From Hanleya hanleyi (lineage: Eukaryota; Mollusca; Polyplacophora; Lepidopleurida; Hanleyidae), in the NCBI GenBank assembly GCA_036873755.1, contig JAVTVY010047932.1, positions 165,099 through 229,098 of the forward strand: a stretch of 64,000 nt of DNA, in the 5' to 3' direction. A model generated the notes under the pieces. That model saw only the letters and a program-made list of their open reading frames with translations. It had not been told where the DNA came from and made no database searches. Positions 1 to 10,840 of this stretch are shown here, piece after piece (position 1 is the first letter of the stretch; every line of letters starts with the position of its first letter). The position numbers and the translations under genes were made by a program.

Positions 1-1
1 C

Positions 2-358
2 GCTGCTGAAGTTCATGTTGATTCTCAAGAGCTTGAGTCCATGGTCAAGCAACACCAGGCCCTTGATAAGGGGAAGCGCAAAGCCAGTTCTTCCAAACCC
101 GCGAGAATTCCCCGTTTCCTCGAAGCCCAAGAAACCCAGAAGAGGCACCTGTTGCAAGAGGAAGGGCAAGAAAAAATTGTGGGAACTCCTGAGCCCGCAG
201 GTAGAAATAGGAAAGATATTGAATGGCGCAATCCAAACCATCCTCCTCTGCTGACCGAGACCCCACTGGTGACCCCGCTTTCTCAAGATTCCATTCAGAT
301 TCAAGTCATACGCGATGAGGTAGCTTTTCTCCTTGCCAAACGGCTGTACGAGAGGTGA
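2..358 (+). pseudogene. Retroelement Gag-like fragment, 5' end outside window
   Basis: An open frame enters from the window edge and runs to a TGA at 356-358, about 118 codons. The product is hydrophilic and rich in Gln, Glu, Lys and Pro, with no transmembrane segment and no recognisable enzyme motif. It lies directly before a reverse-transcriptase relic on the same strand (502-924), the order expected for the Gag region of a retroelement. I do not recognise the sequence itself; the Gag call rests on position and composition. It could also be a host exon entering from the left, but no clear splice donor follows. Confidence 0.35.
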
Positions 359-501
359 AGATTTTCAGGATTTACATCAGGATGAAAACCGGGGGATGAC
401 GACCAGTCCTCTATCTATGACACCTCAACCGCTACATTCGTGGTCAGAATGTGGGCTGCCTAAATAGATTTGAAGGACTTGTAGTTCCATGTACCGATTC
501 A

Positions 502-924
502 ATCAGACTTGAAGAAGTACCTGCAGTTCACCATCGATGGCAAGCATTGAAATTCCAAGCATTACCGGAATTACATGTGTCCCTCAGGTTTTCACATGGA
601 TAGTGGATGCCCTATTGGTCATTGCTCTTCAGTGGCTGGATTGTCAACTTACCCAAGTCAGTGCTAACCCCATCACAGTTGTTCACACATCTGAGAGATC
701 AGTTTGATCTCCTGAGCATGTTGGTGGGAGCGGGGGGGGGGGGCCATCACCATCTGCCCCAGAACTGCTGGAGGAGACTCCTGGCGAGAGAGTTTTTGCA
801 ACTTCTGAGTCGACTGGTCAGTCTGGGAGAAGTGGTCAACTACACACTCCACTTGGACATGTTAGATGCAGACTCATTCAAATGTATCAAATGTCATTCT
901 GGAAACAGAGCACTGGTCATTTGA
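502..924 (+). pseudogene. Decayed reverse transcriptase/RNase H fragment, DIRS-like
   Basis: Translating in shifting frames gives LKKYLQFTIDGKH, then after an in-frame stop GWIVNLPKSVLTPSQ and a segment like HLxxxFDLL, then LHLDMLDADSF. The order (a K-Y-L-x-F-T stretch, then a G-W-x-x-N-x-x-K-S-x-L-x-P-S-Q stretch) is that of DIRS-type reverse transcriptases around and after the catalytic YxDD box. The box itself and much of the palm are missing. Stops and frameshifts show it is dead. A poly-G run at 731-741 sits inside it. It may belong to the same copy as the ORF at 2-358. The DIRS assignment is from memory of motif style. Confidence 0.45.
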
Positions 925-954
925 ATCAACCAATTCCGATAGATTCGAACATAA

Positions 955-1113
955 AACTTTTACACACGTCTGAAAGTTTTCGACATAGGTGGGAACAAAA
1001 GTTTTTTACACGTATGTTAAAAACTTTTCCACAAATGTAAAAAACTTTTCAACATAAGTGAAATAATTAATTTATTTCACATATGTGCAAAACTTATTCA
1101 CATATGTCTAAAA
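955..1113. repeat. AAAACTTTT/CATATGT short tandem repeat, left block
   Basis: Degenerate units of roughly 18-22 bases alternate AAAACTTTT with ACATATGT-like words. The same word pair recurs at 6706-7071 beyond foldback locus A, so related arrays flank that element. Confidence 0.6.
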
Positions 1114-1742
1114 CTTGCGACTTCTGCCATAGACACCATGAACTGCTTCTTCCAACTGGTATTTCGATCCCGTATGTGAGATCATTGCTTCGTTAATTCA
1201 GGCTTTGTTTCCAGCCCTTCCCGCTCTCCTCTTTCATTTCAAGTGTGCTTGGACCCACCATACAGGGTCCGAAATGGCGTCCTGCTATTGGCTAAAAGCT
1301 GGCCAAAATTTTGACAATGCAGGCGATGTAGAAAATGACCTGCCAAAAAAAAAATCTTCACCGAAAGTAGCAGCTGGCCATAATTTTCCTGGCCATTCCT
1401 AGCTATATATAATTTTGTTTGTTTCACACAATGTAAATTGAATTCTTCGTCGGCAATATCATCCTACAAATACTCCACTAAATGCGGGTGTAAAACTGAA
1501 AGTACGAATGAAGCACGATGCCTCTTCAACTTCTGGCTGTGCACAAAGCGTACTGGCATTGCAGTTATTTCCCTTGCTTAATTCCTTGATGTAATTGTCT
1601 CCCTTGGGAGATCACTTCCGGCTTATTGACAGCATGTGAAGAATATGTTGCAAAAAAGTGTCAATCTGTCAACGCTGAAGTCATGGAAATGCGACTGGAT
1701 TGAGATTTTACAATCTTTAAAGCACAATGGACAGCAAGTCGT
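1114..1742. other. Unassigned sequence
   Basis: No coding potential, splice-supported exon or repeat was recognised. The ORF at 1205-1402 has no support beyond being open. Confidence 0.4.
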
Positions 1743-2165
1743 AGTTAGCGTCTTTTGTGCCTCATGTAAAAATTACAAGGACAGATAGTCCGGGCTGTTA
1801 GGGATTTTTTGGTTCACATTCTTCCAAAAGCACCAAATTTGGCCCATATGTTGCCCATACCATACTATTTCGATTTTTGATGGGCGCCAAGACGGGCGCC
1901 CCCTAGGGCCGCCATATTCGGCGAAATTCAATATGGTCGCCACCCGGGTTAGAGATCAATCGTAGTTAAATAACTAAAAGGGATAGAAATATGAATAATA
2001 GCACTTTTTAGTGGTTTTGGGGGTCGGAGAATCTGATTGTGATGTTATTTCAACGATTTGAGGTCAAGGTCACCCTTTAAGGTCACCCTAAAGGTCATTT
2101 TGGGGACAAATTCGCCATTATCAGTGGTTTTGGGGCAAGATATATAAACTGCCGCATTATGCCCC

Positions 2166-3350
2166 CCTCCTCTAACTAGAGGGGGGGCATATAGCGATCG
2201 CTTTGTCCGTCCGTCTGTCCGTCCGAATTTCTTGTCCGGGCAATATCTCGGTTAATATTTGATGGACAGGATCGAAACTTGCATGGAATGTGGCCAGTGG
2301 CTCGTAGTTGTGCAGCGTGGAGTTTTTTCCGAGTTCCGGTATAATTTTCAAGAGTTATGGCCCTTTTTCTGAAATCTCTGTGAATGGGACTTGTCCGGGC
2401 TGGATCTTGGTTAATATTGTATGGACAAGTATGAAATTTGCATGATATGTGGTCAATGACCCACAGTTGTGCAGCGTAAAGTTTCTCCACGTTTCGCTTA
2501 TATTTTCAAGAGTTATGGCCCTTTGTTCCTGAATTCTCCGTGAATTGGGACTTGTCCGGGCTGGATCTCGGTTAATATTGTATGGACAATTATGAAATTT
2601 GCAGGATGTGTGGTCAGTACCCTGTAGTTGTGCAGCGTGAATTATCTCCGCGTTTCGCGTATATTTTCAAGAGTTATGGCCCTTTTTTCTTCAAATCTTT
2701 GTGAATTGGAACTTGTCCGGGGTGGATCTCGGTGAATATTGTATGAACAATTATGAAATTTGCAGGATATGTGATCAGTGCCCTGTAGTTGTGCAGCGTG
2801 AAGTTTCTCCGCGTTTCGCATATATTTTCAAGAGTTATGGCCCTTTTTTCTTCAAATCTTTGTGAATTGGAACTTGTCCGGGGTGGATCTCGGTGAATAT
2901 TGTATGAACAATTATGAAATTTGCAGGATATGTGATCAGTGCCCTGTAGTTGTGCAGCGTGAAGTTTCTCCGCGTTTCGCATATATTTTCAAGAGTTATG
3001 GCCCTTTTTTCTTCAAATCTTTGTGAATTGGAACTTGTCCGGGCTGGATCTCGGTGAATATTGTATGAACAATTATGAAATTTGCAGGATATGTGATCAG
3101 TGCCCTGTAGTTGTGCAGCGTGAAGTTTCTCCACATTTCGCCTATATTTTCAAGAGTTATGGCCCTTTTTTCTTCAAATCTTTGTGAATTGGGATTTGTA
3201 GGGCTGGATCTCGGTTAATATTGTATGAACAAGTATGAAATACGCATGATATGTGGTCAGTGACCCATAGGTGTTTAGCGTGAAGTTTCTCTGTTTTCTC
3301 TGTTTTCAAGAGTTATGGCCCTTTGTTTAAACCTAAGTGAATGGGATATA
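2166..3350. repeat. 161-bp tandem array inserted in left arm of foldback A
   Basis: The block begins with GTCCGTCCGTCTGTCCGTCC at 2206. It contains about seven units built on CTTGTCCGGGCTGGATCTCG, TGTGCAGCGTGAAGTTTCTC and TTCAAGAGTTATGGCCC. Three adjacent units start at 2710, 2871 and 3032, giving an exact 161-base period; outer units are more diverged. The opposite arm of the foldback lacks it. Minus-strand ORFs here (2176-3134) are by-products of the repeat. A related single-copy fragment lies at 40930-41310. Confidence 0.85.
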
Positions 3351-4152
3351 TTTATTTGTCCAAGCTGGATCTCAGTCCATAACTGATTTGAACCAGAAAA
3401 ATGGCTATATTATATGGTATTCTACATTCCAAAGCAGACAACATAGGTCCTGAAGTATGAAATTGCCCCAAAAACAGTGAATTGGGTACAAAATTCACTG
3501 ATCGCTTCATAATTTCACCACAATATACTCCCAAGGAATGTAGGTCTCATAACCAGGTCACATTTTCGGATTTGGCGAAAGCCCTGGCGACCATCTTGCA
3601 TCGAAGCATCGTATTATCACTTGTTGCTTGATATTTGGAATATGTATTATGTGAGACATGGCAAAAAAGTGACTGAAACAGAATTTTTATAATTATCCAA
3701 ATTAGGCCTCCACCAACCAATAAAGAACAGAACAATGGCGGGGCAGTGTTCTATTGGTTTCCAGGGTTGAGTAACCCGAATCTGGCTTCTTTTTGGCGAT
3801 TCGGGGCAATATTTCATTTGAGAGTCGCGCAGGTATAACACCAAAAGAACCACAAATAATACCATAGAGGTTTGTGGCATTCTCCGATTCTGATCTTATT
3901 TTGAAGATTTGAGGTCACCCCATTTTGGGATCAAAGGTCAAAGATCAACAGTTACCACTATTAGAAAAATCGAACGAAGATTATTCAGGAACAAATTATA
4001 TTAAAATACTTCGGAGATGACATCTGCTGACAAAATGCTATAACTATGCCGCTACGCCGCTATGTGTATTTAAATGTTGGAAATACAATACAAAGACCGC
4101 TTTAGCAACAATGTACCAATGTATTAGTACCTATACCTTCTGGCTTGCGCTC

Positions 4153-4497
4153 TCAAGAAACTGTGATGTCAGGTCGCACCCAGTAAGGCTGTGGAAGAGG
4201 GGTAGTGCCAATGATTTGACGGACCGAGATCGGAACAAATGGTATGGACTGGAATGTCACAATATTTTTTCCCAGTACCGAAGTCCACCAAGAGTTCCGA
4301 TAGACCGAGGGTCTCCAAAGACCGGACATCGTGCGAACATAGGCTGTTGTATGACCCACCTCCGTGGCATGTGCTAGATGCAGGAGGACCCTGGTGTCCG
4401 CCTCGGAATGGTTGCACGGTTGAAGTATTGTGAGGTCACTACGCCTGTTGAAGAACACGGACTCAAAACGGGTACACAGAAGGAGCTTTCCACTCAT
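4153..4497 (-). pseudogene. Transposon-associated protein relic, EADTR-type region
   Basis: Read on the minus strand, this gives PCNHSEADTRVLLHLAHA, then VRT, then in the overlapping minus frame LLVDFGTGKKYCDIPVHTI. I recall a widespread invertebrate multi-copy protein with (C/S)xxEEADTRxLLHxxxA, a VRTVDxDVVVL segment and FGxGxxYRxIxxHxI, in that order, found in many mollusc and cnidarian genomes. The change of frame shows it is broken. It is the minus-strand member of foldback locus A, so coding runs outward toward the left arm. The function of this family is unknown to me; the match is from memory, not a search. Confidence 0.5.
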
Positions 4498-4603
4498 GAC
4501 AGTCTTGGAGATCTATGTGCTGATGAATGAGAACGGCTTGATATTTTTTAAGGAGCCACTGATCCATTCATACTTCGGGATTTTAGGGGTTTAGGAAAAA
4601 GTA

Positions 4604-5245
4604 TTGGGGCATTCCAGTCCAAACCATCTGTTCCGATCTTGGTCCGTCAAAGTCCGCGGCACTACCTCTCTTTCACAGCTTAACGGGGTGCAAGACGACT
4701 TCACAGTTTCTTGGATGTGGCAAAAAGACCGCCTGGGCAGCCTGTACAAGCATATCGGACCCCACCGACACATGACACTAGTGCCGGGTGTCACGCATGA
4801 TCCTGACACTCGAGAGTTCGTGCATATGGAGTTTATAGAACGCCTCATCATACTAATGTACAGCATGTGGTGCAGCCGGCGTCAATGAGGCCAAGCATCA
4901 CCTCTTCACTACTGCAACCAGATCGCTGGAAAACATCCCACCTCCCAAGCCGCGCTTTTGCAGCATGTGAAGCGAGCGCTGCTGCAAGCAAGTTTCTACT
5001 GGAGTCGCTTCACTCCAGCAGGAAATCCCTGACTTCAGTGAGTGGAGCTGGCACAAAGATTGCACCAGTACATGGCAACCGCTATAGACCACTCTCAGCG
5101 ACACTTCTATGGCCTATGCCATTCTCATGCACTGCGGCTGACTCAAGGCATGCACGGGAAGGTGCAAATGCAACTGTGCCGATGTCCGATACACAACCCT
5201 CTGCAAATGCGAAGGCGGGTGCGTCAATGATGAGGGCGGTGATGA
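4604..5245 (+). pseudogene. Same transposon protein, C-terminal region relic
   Basis: The plus-strand frames give LNGVQDDFTVSW at the place of an (L/F)xGCDTxS-type segment. They continue with FVHMEFIERLIILMY, then GTACATGGCAACCGCTATAG coding for a WQPLWTTL-like segment, then a cysteine-rich tail at about 5150-5240 in which CKC, LCKC and GGC words can be read. This order matches the C-terminal half of the invertebrate protein whose EADTR region lies on the minus strand at 4153-4497. Several frameshifts disable it. A cysteine cluster at the end suggests metal or nucleic-acid binding in the intact form, which is inference. Confidence 0.45.
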
Positions 5246-6705
5246 AAAGTATTATTTATTGCTGGCATCATAGAGCGCAAGCCAAAAGGCATAGGTAGTA
5301 AAGTAATCATTGGTATACTGTTGCTTAAGCGGTCTTTGTTTTGTATTTTGAACATTTAAATGCACGTAGCGGCATAATTATAGCATTTTGTCAGCAGATG
5401 TCGTCTCCGTAGTATTTTAGTAACATTTGTTCCTGAATAATCTTGTTTCGATTGTTTTTAGTAGCAACTGTTTATCTTTGACCTTTAATTCTCAAATGAG
5501 GTGACCATGACCTCAAATCGTCAAAATAAGTTCAGAATCTAATTCTCCGATGCCACAAAGCCCTATGGTATTATTTGTGATTCTAGCCCTTTTGGTGTTT
5601 CCTATAATTGACCTCCGGTTGATCGCTGTTTCGGGTGACCTTTGTCGTAAACCTCACATGCAATATTACCTCAAATTGTCAAAATATGGCCAGATTCGGG
5701 TTACTCAACCCCGAAAATCGATAAAATGAGTTAGTTTGTATATCTCGACTAAAAACCACTAAAAATGACGAATTTGACCCCAAAATGACCTCTAGGGTGA
5801 TCAGATTCCCCGACACCGATAACCACTAAAAAGTTGTATTATTCATGATTCTAGCCATTTTATTATCTAACCCGGGTGGCGGCCATAATGAATTTCGCCA
5901 ATATGGCGGCCCCAGGGGGCGACTACCTTGGCGCCCATCAAAAATCGAAAAGGTATTGTATGGGCGACATATGGGCCAAATTTGGTGCTTTTGGAAGAAT
6001 CTGAACCAAACAGTCCCTTTTATGCCCTAACATCCCGGACTAAGAATAAAAACGCTAAGAAACTATCAACAGATGTGGGTTTATGGTACATGTACTCCAA
6101 ATGTGAAGAAAGATGCGGTTGTTACACTCGCCAACGGTGAAACTCACTAAAGGGCAGAGGTCTTGGAAAGGAATTCTATCCTTAGAGAAAAGGGCCAGTC
6201 AACAGTGGAGATGATTATTCCGCGCTATTTCTTCTTGGGATACAAATTGGTACATGGTGGATTGGCATGCAGTGTGCACTTTATACGGTATTATGATCAT
6301 TGGTGGATTTGCACATGTAGAAAAAAATAGCTGTCCAACTTCATAAATAGCAGGTGATGTTAGATTCGACCTGCGATTTTTTTTTTTATGGAAAAAAATA
6401 GGTCCTCACAAATTTTCTAATTCGGACCCTGCCATACTCTATACCACATATGGCTACCGCAGTTTGTATGATCTGCATTAGCTACAATAGTAGAGGTGGG
6501 TTTACGGATAATGGTCATGTATGGACCTTGAATCTACAATAATAGAGTACTATTGTTATTATTTAAAGCTTCCGTTTCCTCACTGCAGTTCAAAATTTCT
6601 CACATTGTCGGAGAGACTTAAAACAAACCCTGAAGGAACAGCGCCATTTCGAAATGGTCGTTAGATAACAAACATTCCTTTCCATTAACTCTCCTGACAT
6701 TTATT

Positions 6706-7071
6706 TAACATATGTACAAAACTTTTGCACATATGTGGAAAAACACTTTATTTGAGGTGCGTTTATGGATAATGGTCATGTATGGATCTTGAATCTGCAA
6801 TAATATACTACTATAGCTTACGTCATAACTTTTCAACATAATGTGTAAAACTTTTCAACATATGTCTAAAACTTTTCAACATATGTGAAATAGTTAATTT
6901 ATTTTTCACATGTGTAAAACTTTTCCACATATGTTGAAAACTTTTCAACATAATTTGTAAAACTTTTCAACATATGTCTAAAACTTTTGCACATATGTCT
7001 AAAAAATGTTTTTTTACACATATGTGGAATTCTTATGTATATATGTGCAGAACTTTTCAACATATATGGAA
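6706..7071. repeat. AAAACTTTT/CATATGT short tandem repeat, right block
   Basis: At least ten degenerate copies of an AAAACTTTTCAACATATGT word occur here. A 60-base segment beginning GAGGTGNGTTTANGGATAAT occurs at about 6493 and again at about 6755, so the block also holds a local duplication. It is the counterpart of the array at 955-1113. Confidence 0.65.
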
Positions 7072-7652
7072 TAACTGATTAAATACCGAAACGGCTTGCC
7101 ATATCGTACAGGGGTGTATGGAATTCTGTGTTAGCAAAATTCTGGGAATTGTCATGGAAATTCTGATTTCAGAGATGTACCCATCCTTTTACGATGGAAT
7201 GTGTCCTATAGATTGATGTCTGGTTGGCTGACTGGCTGGTGTCGACAGTCTGAGTGCATTCAGTTTTCATAAATTATATTATTTTTTTTTTTGTGATCAC
7301 AACAGACACTTTCTCTTTTCATGTTGAAGGTGTACATATAGCTGTTAATACTTTTGAAATAATAATCAGAGTGTTCTGAAACTTGAGGGACATTCATTAT
7401 TTCAAGCGATATCATGTTTTGTCAAAAGGCATGAGTGCTCAATGTGGAAAACAGTTGTCAGTTTGCATAAATTGTGATTTTCTTGAGGGATGAAAATCAT
7501 GTTAAATAAAAGAGTGCATGTGTTGAGCAACCACATGCATAATTACAAGGGATAAGCTGGCTTTATGCTGATTGGAAATGCAACAACAACAAAAACTTGG
7601 GTGTGGCATGTCTGTTGATGAATAAACAAAATGATGTCTTTTATTTTCACAG

Positions 7653-7704
7653 GATTACATAGAACCATTGGAAGAACAAGAACTATATGAAGATCCAGCC
7701 AACA
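7653..7704 (+). CDS. Adaptor exon with two tyrosine motifs (YIEP, YEDP)
   Basis: The acceptor is TTATTTTCACAG and the donor is GTGAGT. The 52-base exon reads DYIEPLEEQELYEDPAN and ends in phase 1. Both tyrosines sit in acidic Y-x-x-P contexts suited to SH2 docking. The same style recurs in the exons at 29498 and 31397, which also carry DENYIEP and ELYEEP. The upstream exon was not found; the 7.6 kb before it is transposon DNA. Confidence 0.7.
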
Positions 7705-7799
7705 GTGAGTATATATGTGTATCTACCTAGAATAATCCGTGGCGTGTCCGACTCCTCCTCCTCTTCCTACTCCTCCTACTCCACTTTACTCACTGCACA

Positions 7800-8122
7800 G
7801 CAGGTCGCATAGATGTGGCGCGGGATAGGGTGGGGCGAGAGACCTGGGGTTTTCACTACCTGAGATTCCATGGGCCAGGCTTGCACCCTACAGTAGAATG
7901 GGTCGACTGCGCATGCGCGATGAGTAGTGCGCGATGAGTAGTATAGAAAGGGCACGCTCACTGCAACGCAGGTCGCATAGATGTGGCGCGGGATAGGGTG
8001 GGGCGAGAGACCTGGGGTTTTGACTACCTGAGATTCTATGGGCCAGACTTGCACCCTACAGTAGAATGGGTCGACTGCGCATGCGCGATGAGTAGTGCAC
8101 GATGAGTAGTATAGAAAGGGCA
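7800..8122. repeat. 168-bp tandem duplication, two copies
   Basis: CAGGTCGCATAGATGTGGCG starts at 7801 and again at 7969. Each unit is GC-richer than its surroundings and contains the palindromic GCGCATGCGC word. The copies are nearly identical. The minus-strand ORF at 7776-8123 simply reads through both units. Confidence 0.85.
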
Positions 8123-8273
8123 CGCGATCTCCCTAGTCTGTATAATTGATCACAGGGATATTCAGGTCTTGAAGGGAATACCAAGTGATCTCCAGATTTA
8201 GTTAGACTTTCAAATTCCTGAATAGATTGTTTTATTCCATGAAAGTACTCCTGAAGACAAATCTCTATTACGG

Positions 8274-8517
8274 TAATTCCTCTAATAATTCAATCACAGG
8301 AAGTGAAATTTCCCAACATAAAATCTGGGGACGATCAAATTTATTAAAACAGGAAGTTGACCAAATGCTTCAAAATCATGAAGATAATCTATTATTTCTT
8401 TATTATATCAACAATTTTAGAAGGTGATCAAATTTATTAAAACATATGATTGAATTCTGCCCCCAATATTGGGGGTGATTGAATTTTAATAGGGGGACTG
8501 AGTTAGTAGAGGGATTA
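8274..8517. mobile_element. MITE, TAATCCCTCTAATAATTCAATC family, copy 1
   Basis: The left end TAATTCCTCTAATAATTCAATC is inverted at the right end as GATTGAATTTTAATAGG ... GTAGAGGGATTA. The length is about 244 bases. Related copies or halves lie at 9731-9790, 21867-22014 (and its duplicate near 27605) and 41876-42100. There is no coding capacity. Confidence 0.55.
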
Positions 8518-9730
8518 CCATAGCTTTATCCTGTATACAAATGAGGCTTGATGATGAGAAAACCTTTACTCAATATCTATTTTCTGATATTTTGTATATC
8601 CATAAACTTTTCACTCATTTTATATAAAAAAAGATGTATTTGTCTAGTAAATAATGCCGAAAAGCCCAAAGATATTCAGAGTAATGACCCAAATTAGGTT
8701 TGAATAGTTGTTCAGTATCGGTCATAATTAAAATGAATACCATACTGGAAATATACCTCTGGATTTTTATATAATGTTTGCCAAAAATCTCCTTCTGAAT
8801 TTACAAATTTCAGCCTACATGTATATCAAGGTTTGTATGGGTTCTGGAAAACCGGGAAATTCATTGAATATCATGATCCATTTTGCAGGCTTTGAAAGTC
8901 CTGAAATTTAATTAAGGCTTACAAACCATACAAATACGCCCCCAAAAGTCCTGGGAAATGATCAAGAAATGTTTTAGAAATATAAATGAAAAGACATACA
9001 TGTATCAAACTCACTTGACACTTTCAAAGAAATTTGCATTCTTCTAGTACCGTATGTTTTTGTGGTTAAGGATGTGGCATGGTTTAGTGAGGTTTTGACT
9101 ACTGGTCAAAATATCATTATTATTTTAACAATAAAAATTTTGCTGTAATCATTTGAAGAGGTTATAATTATAACTTATTTAAGTTGGTGTCCCTGAATGT
9201 CCAACTTTTTCATAGCTGATCCGTTAAAACTAAAAATGTTCGATCGACATCTGCAAGTTTGTACAAAATAAGCAATAATTTTAACATGTACAATTATAAG
9301 AAAATAATTTTTCATTTTTGATATATTTGTAGCACCGGAATCGTATATATATAATTTGTTATCTTCAGTAACAATAGTAATATTGTTGTCTTCTTGCCGA
9401 AAGATACGTTTTTTTTATTGCAACTGTCACAAATTTACAGAGAAGTTTTCATTATTGGAATGGTGGACAGGTCTCTGACACACAATGTCTGTGTTACTTG
9501 TTCTAATACATGTAGTAATACTTCACACAAAATGTACATAACTACATCTTTTTGCAGGTAATTCACCTAATGATTAGAAAAATTAATTATCTTTTATAAT
9601 ATACAATAACTTGATGTACATGTATCATGTTCTGTAGTTCACATGAATTCAGGCTGAACTGATCATCCAGTATTCACTTATTCACATCAACTGGTGTACA
9701 GCTTTGATATTGCATCAGTTTATATGGCAG

Positions 9731-9790
9731 TAATCCCTCCAATAAAGTAATAATTCAATCTCCCTATCAAAGTTCAATCGCCCCATGGGG
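9731..9790. mobile_element. MITE fragment, same family
   Basis: TAATCCCTCCAATAAAGTAA followed by TAATTCAATCTCCCTATCAA matches one end of the copies at 8274 and 41876. The other end is missing. Confidence 0.45.
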
Positions 9791-9994
9791 CTCCCAAGCA
9801 TTGACCTTGGGTGTCATTATGCACACTCCAGATCATGGTATGAATAGGTGTCAGACCCTCAGAGAGCTTGTCATAAGAGGCGACTAACTGGGGCACCTGT
9901 GGGGTTCCCAGGTGTGAAAAGGAATATGAACCAAACTTCATGATATGACTGAAATAGTGTTGAAAGTGATGTTAAGTCATATTCACTCACTCCT
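9791..9994 (+). mobile_element. SINE-like element with CACTCACTC tail
   Basis: The segment contains CTTGTCATAAGAGGCGACTA, then CAGGTGTGAAAAGGAATATG, GATATGACTGAAATAGTGTTG and an end of GTCATATTCACTCACTCC. I recall this word order from abundant molluscan SINEs. A truncated relative lies at 14640-14774. No clear polymerase III A/B boxes were confirmed. Confidence 0.55.
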
Positions 9995-10840
9995 GCATTA
10001 TTGGATCATGTATGATTTGTCTCCCTTTAATGTGATTCATGTTGATTCATGTTTTGGTCAGAGTTCTCTTCCATGATGTGATCTGAAAACCATGTACATG
10101 TTTATACTTCTATCATGTGTAGTTTGTCTCCTGTTAATTGGTTGATCCCGTGCCCCTGTATTCAAGTGTGAGTTTGTTGTTTTTCCTGTCCATACTAAGT
10201 ATAATGACACCAGGAAATGAAAACAATATGTGATTGTGTTCAAGTGTACAAACCGAAGCCATGCTAGGTTGACTGCTATTTATTTAAGGATCTGTTTAAT
10301 TCCTCATGTACTTCATACATGTATAATATGAATGCTCTAATGTGACCAATCTACCAATCATGTATACTTGTAGAAGTGTTTTTTTTTAAAAAGCAAGTCC
10401 TTGGATTTCAACAAATACCTCATGATTCATCATACATGTAAGGTGCAGATGGACCCCTCTCTTTTCAAATTGAATTTTATTGAACTTTTTATACAAATTG
10501 GTACTGTTATACATTATTGTAGCAGAAAATGAGATAAAATCGGGGGTCACTATATCAGCTTATGTTATGGATGCTCATCAACCATGGGGTAACTCTGCCT
10601 CCGATTTAAATAGAAATGATAGGGAAATGGAGGAAACTAACCATAAAATTGGGTTTTAGATAAAACTGAACATAGACTTTTTAACAAAATTTCAGATGAC
10701 ACGTAAGTCACTCTGGTTCATCTGAAGACAAATTTTAAAATGTAAATCTCTGATTTAAACATTTTCTTTTGATATACCTGTACCAAGATAAATTATTCAT
10801 GTGGAATTGAATTCTTTCCTATCCGAAATGCACATGTATT

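Larger units (their letters stand above)
1743..6067. mobile_element. Foldback locus A: long inverted duplication of a transposon
   Basis: The outer sequence at about 1743-2160 and 3755-4110 is matched in reverse complement by about 5310-6067. Shared landmarks are GATTTTTGATGGGCGCCAAG near 1874, the CACCCGGGTTAGAG word near 1942, GGTTGAGTAACCCGAATCTG near 3764 and the GACATCTGCTGACAAAATGC word near 4018. A second inner match joins about 4150-4280 with about 4585-4700. The arms differ by many substitutions and indels, so this is an old inverted duplication rather than a palindromic read artefact. The left arm is interrupted by a tandem array (2166-3350) and lacks the counterpart of 4700-5310. 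The exact ends are uncertain by tens of bases. No transposase catalytic motif was recognised. Confidence 0.7.

Noticed and set aside
2176..3134. Minus-strand ORFs with repeated HAAQLQGTDHISCKFH text as a repeat protein
   Set aside because: They are translations of the 161-bp tandem array, which is non-coding elsewhere; frames break between units and no start or splice logic exists.
1743..6067. Palindromic sequencing artefact
   Set aside because: Arms differ by many substitutions, indels and a private 161-bp array, unlike a read folded back on itself.
7776..8123. Minus-strand ORF with two 56-residue repeats
   Set aside because: It simply reads a 168-bp tandem duplication (56 codons), so the open frame and the repetition are by-products.
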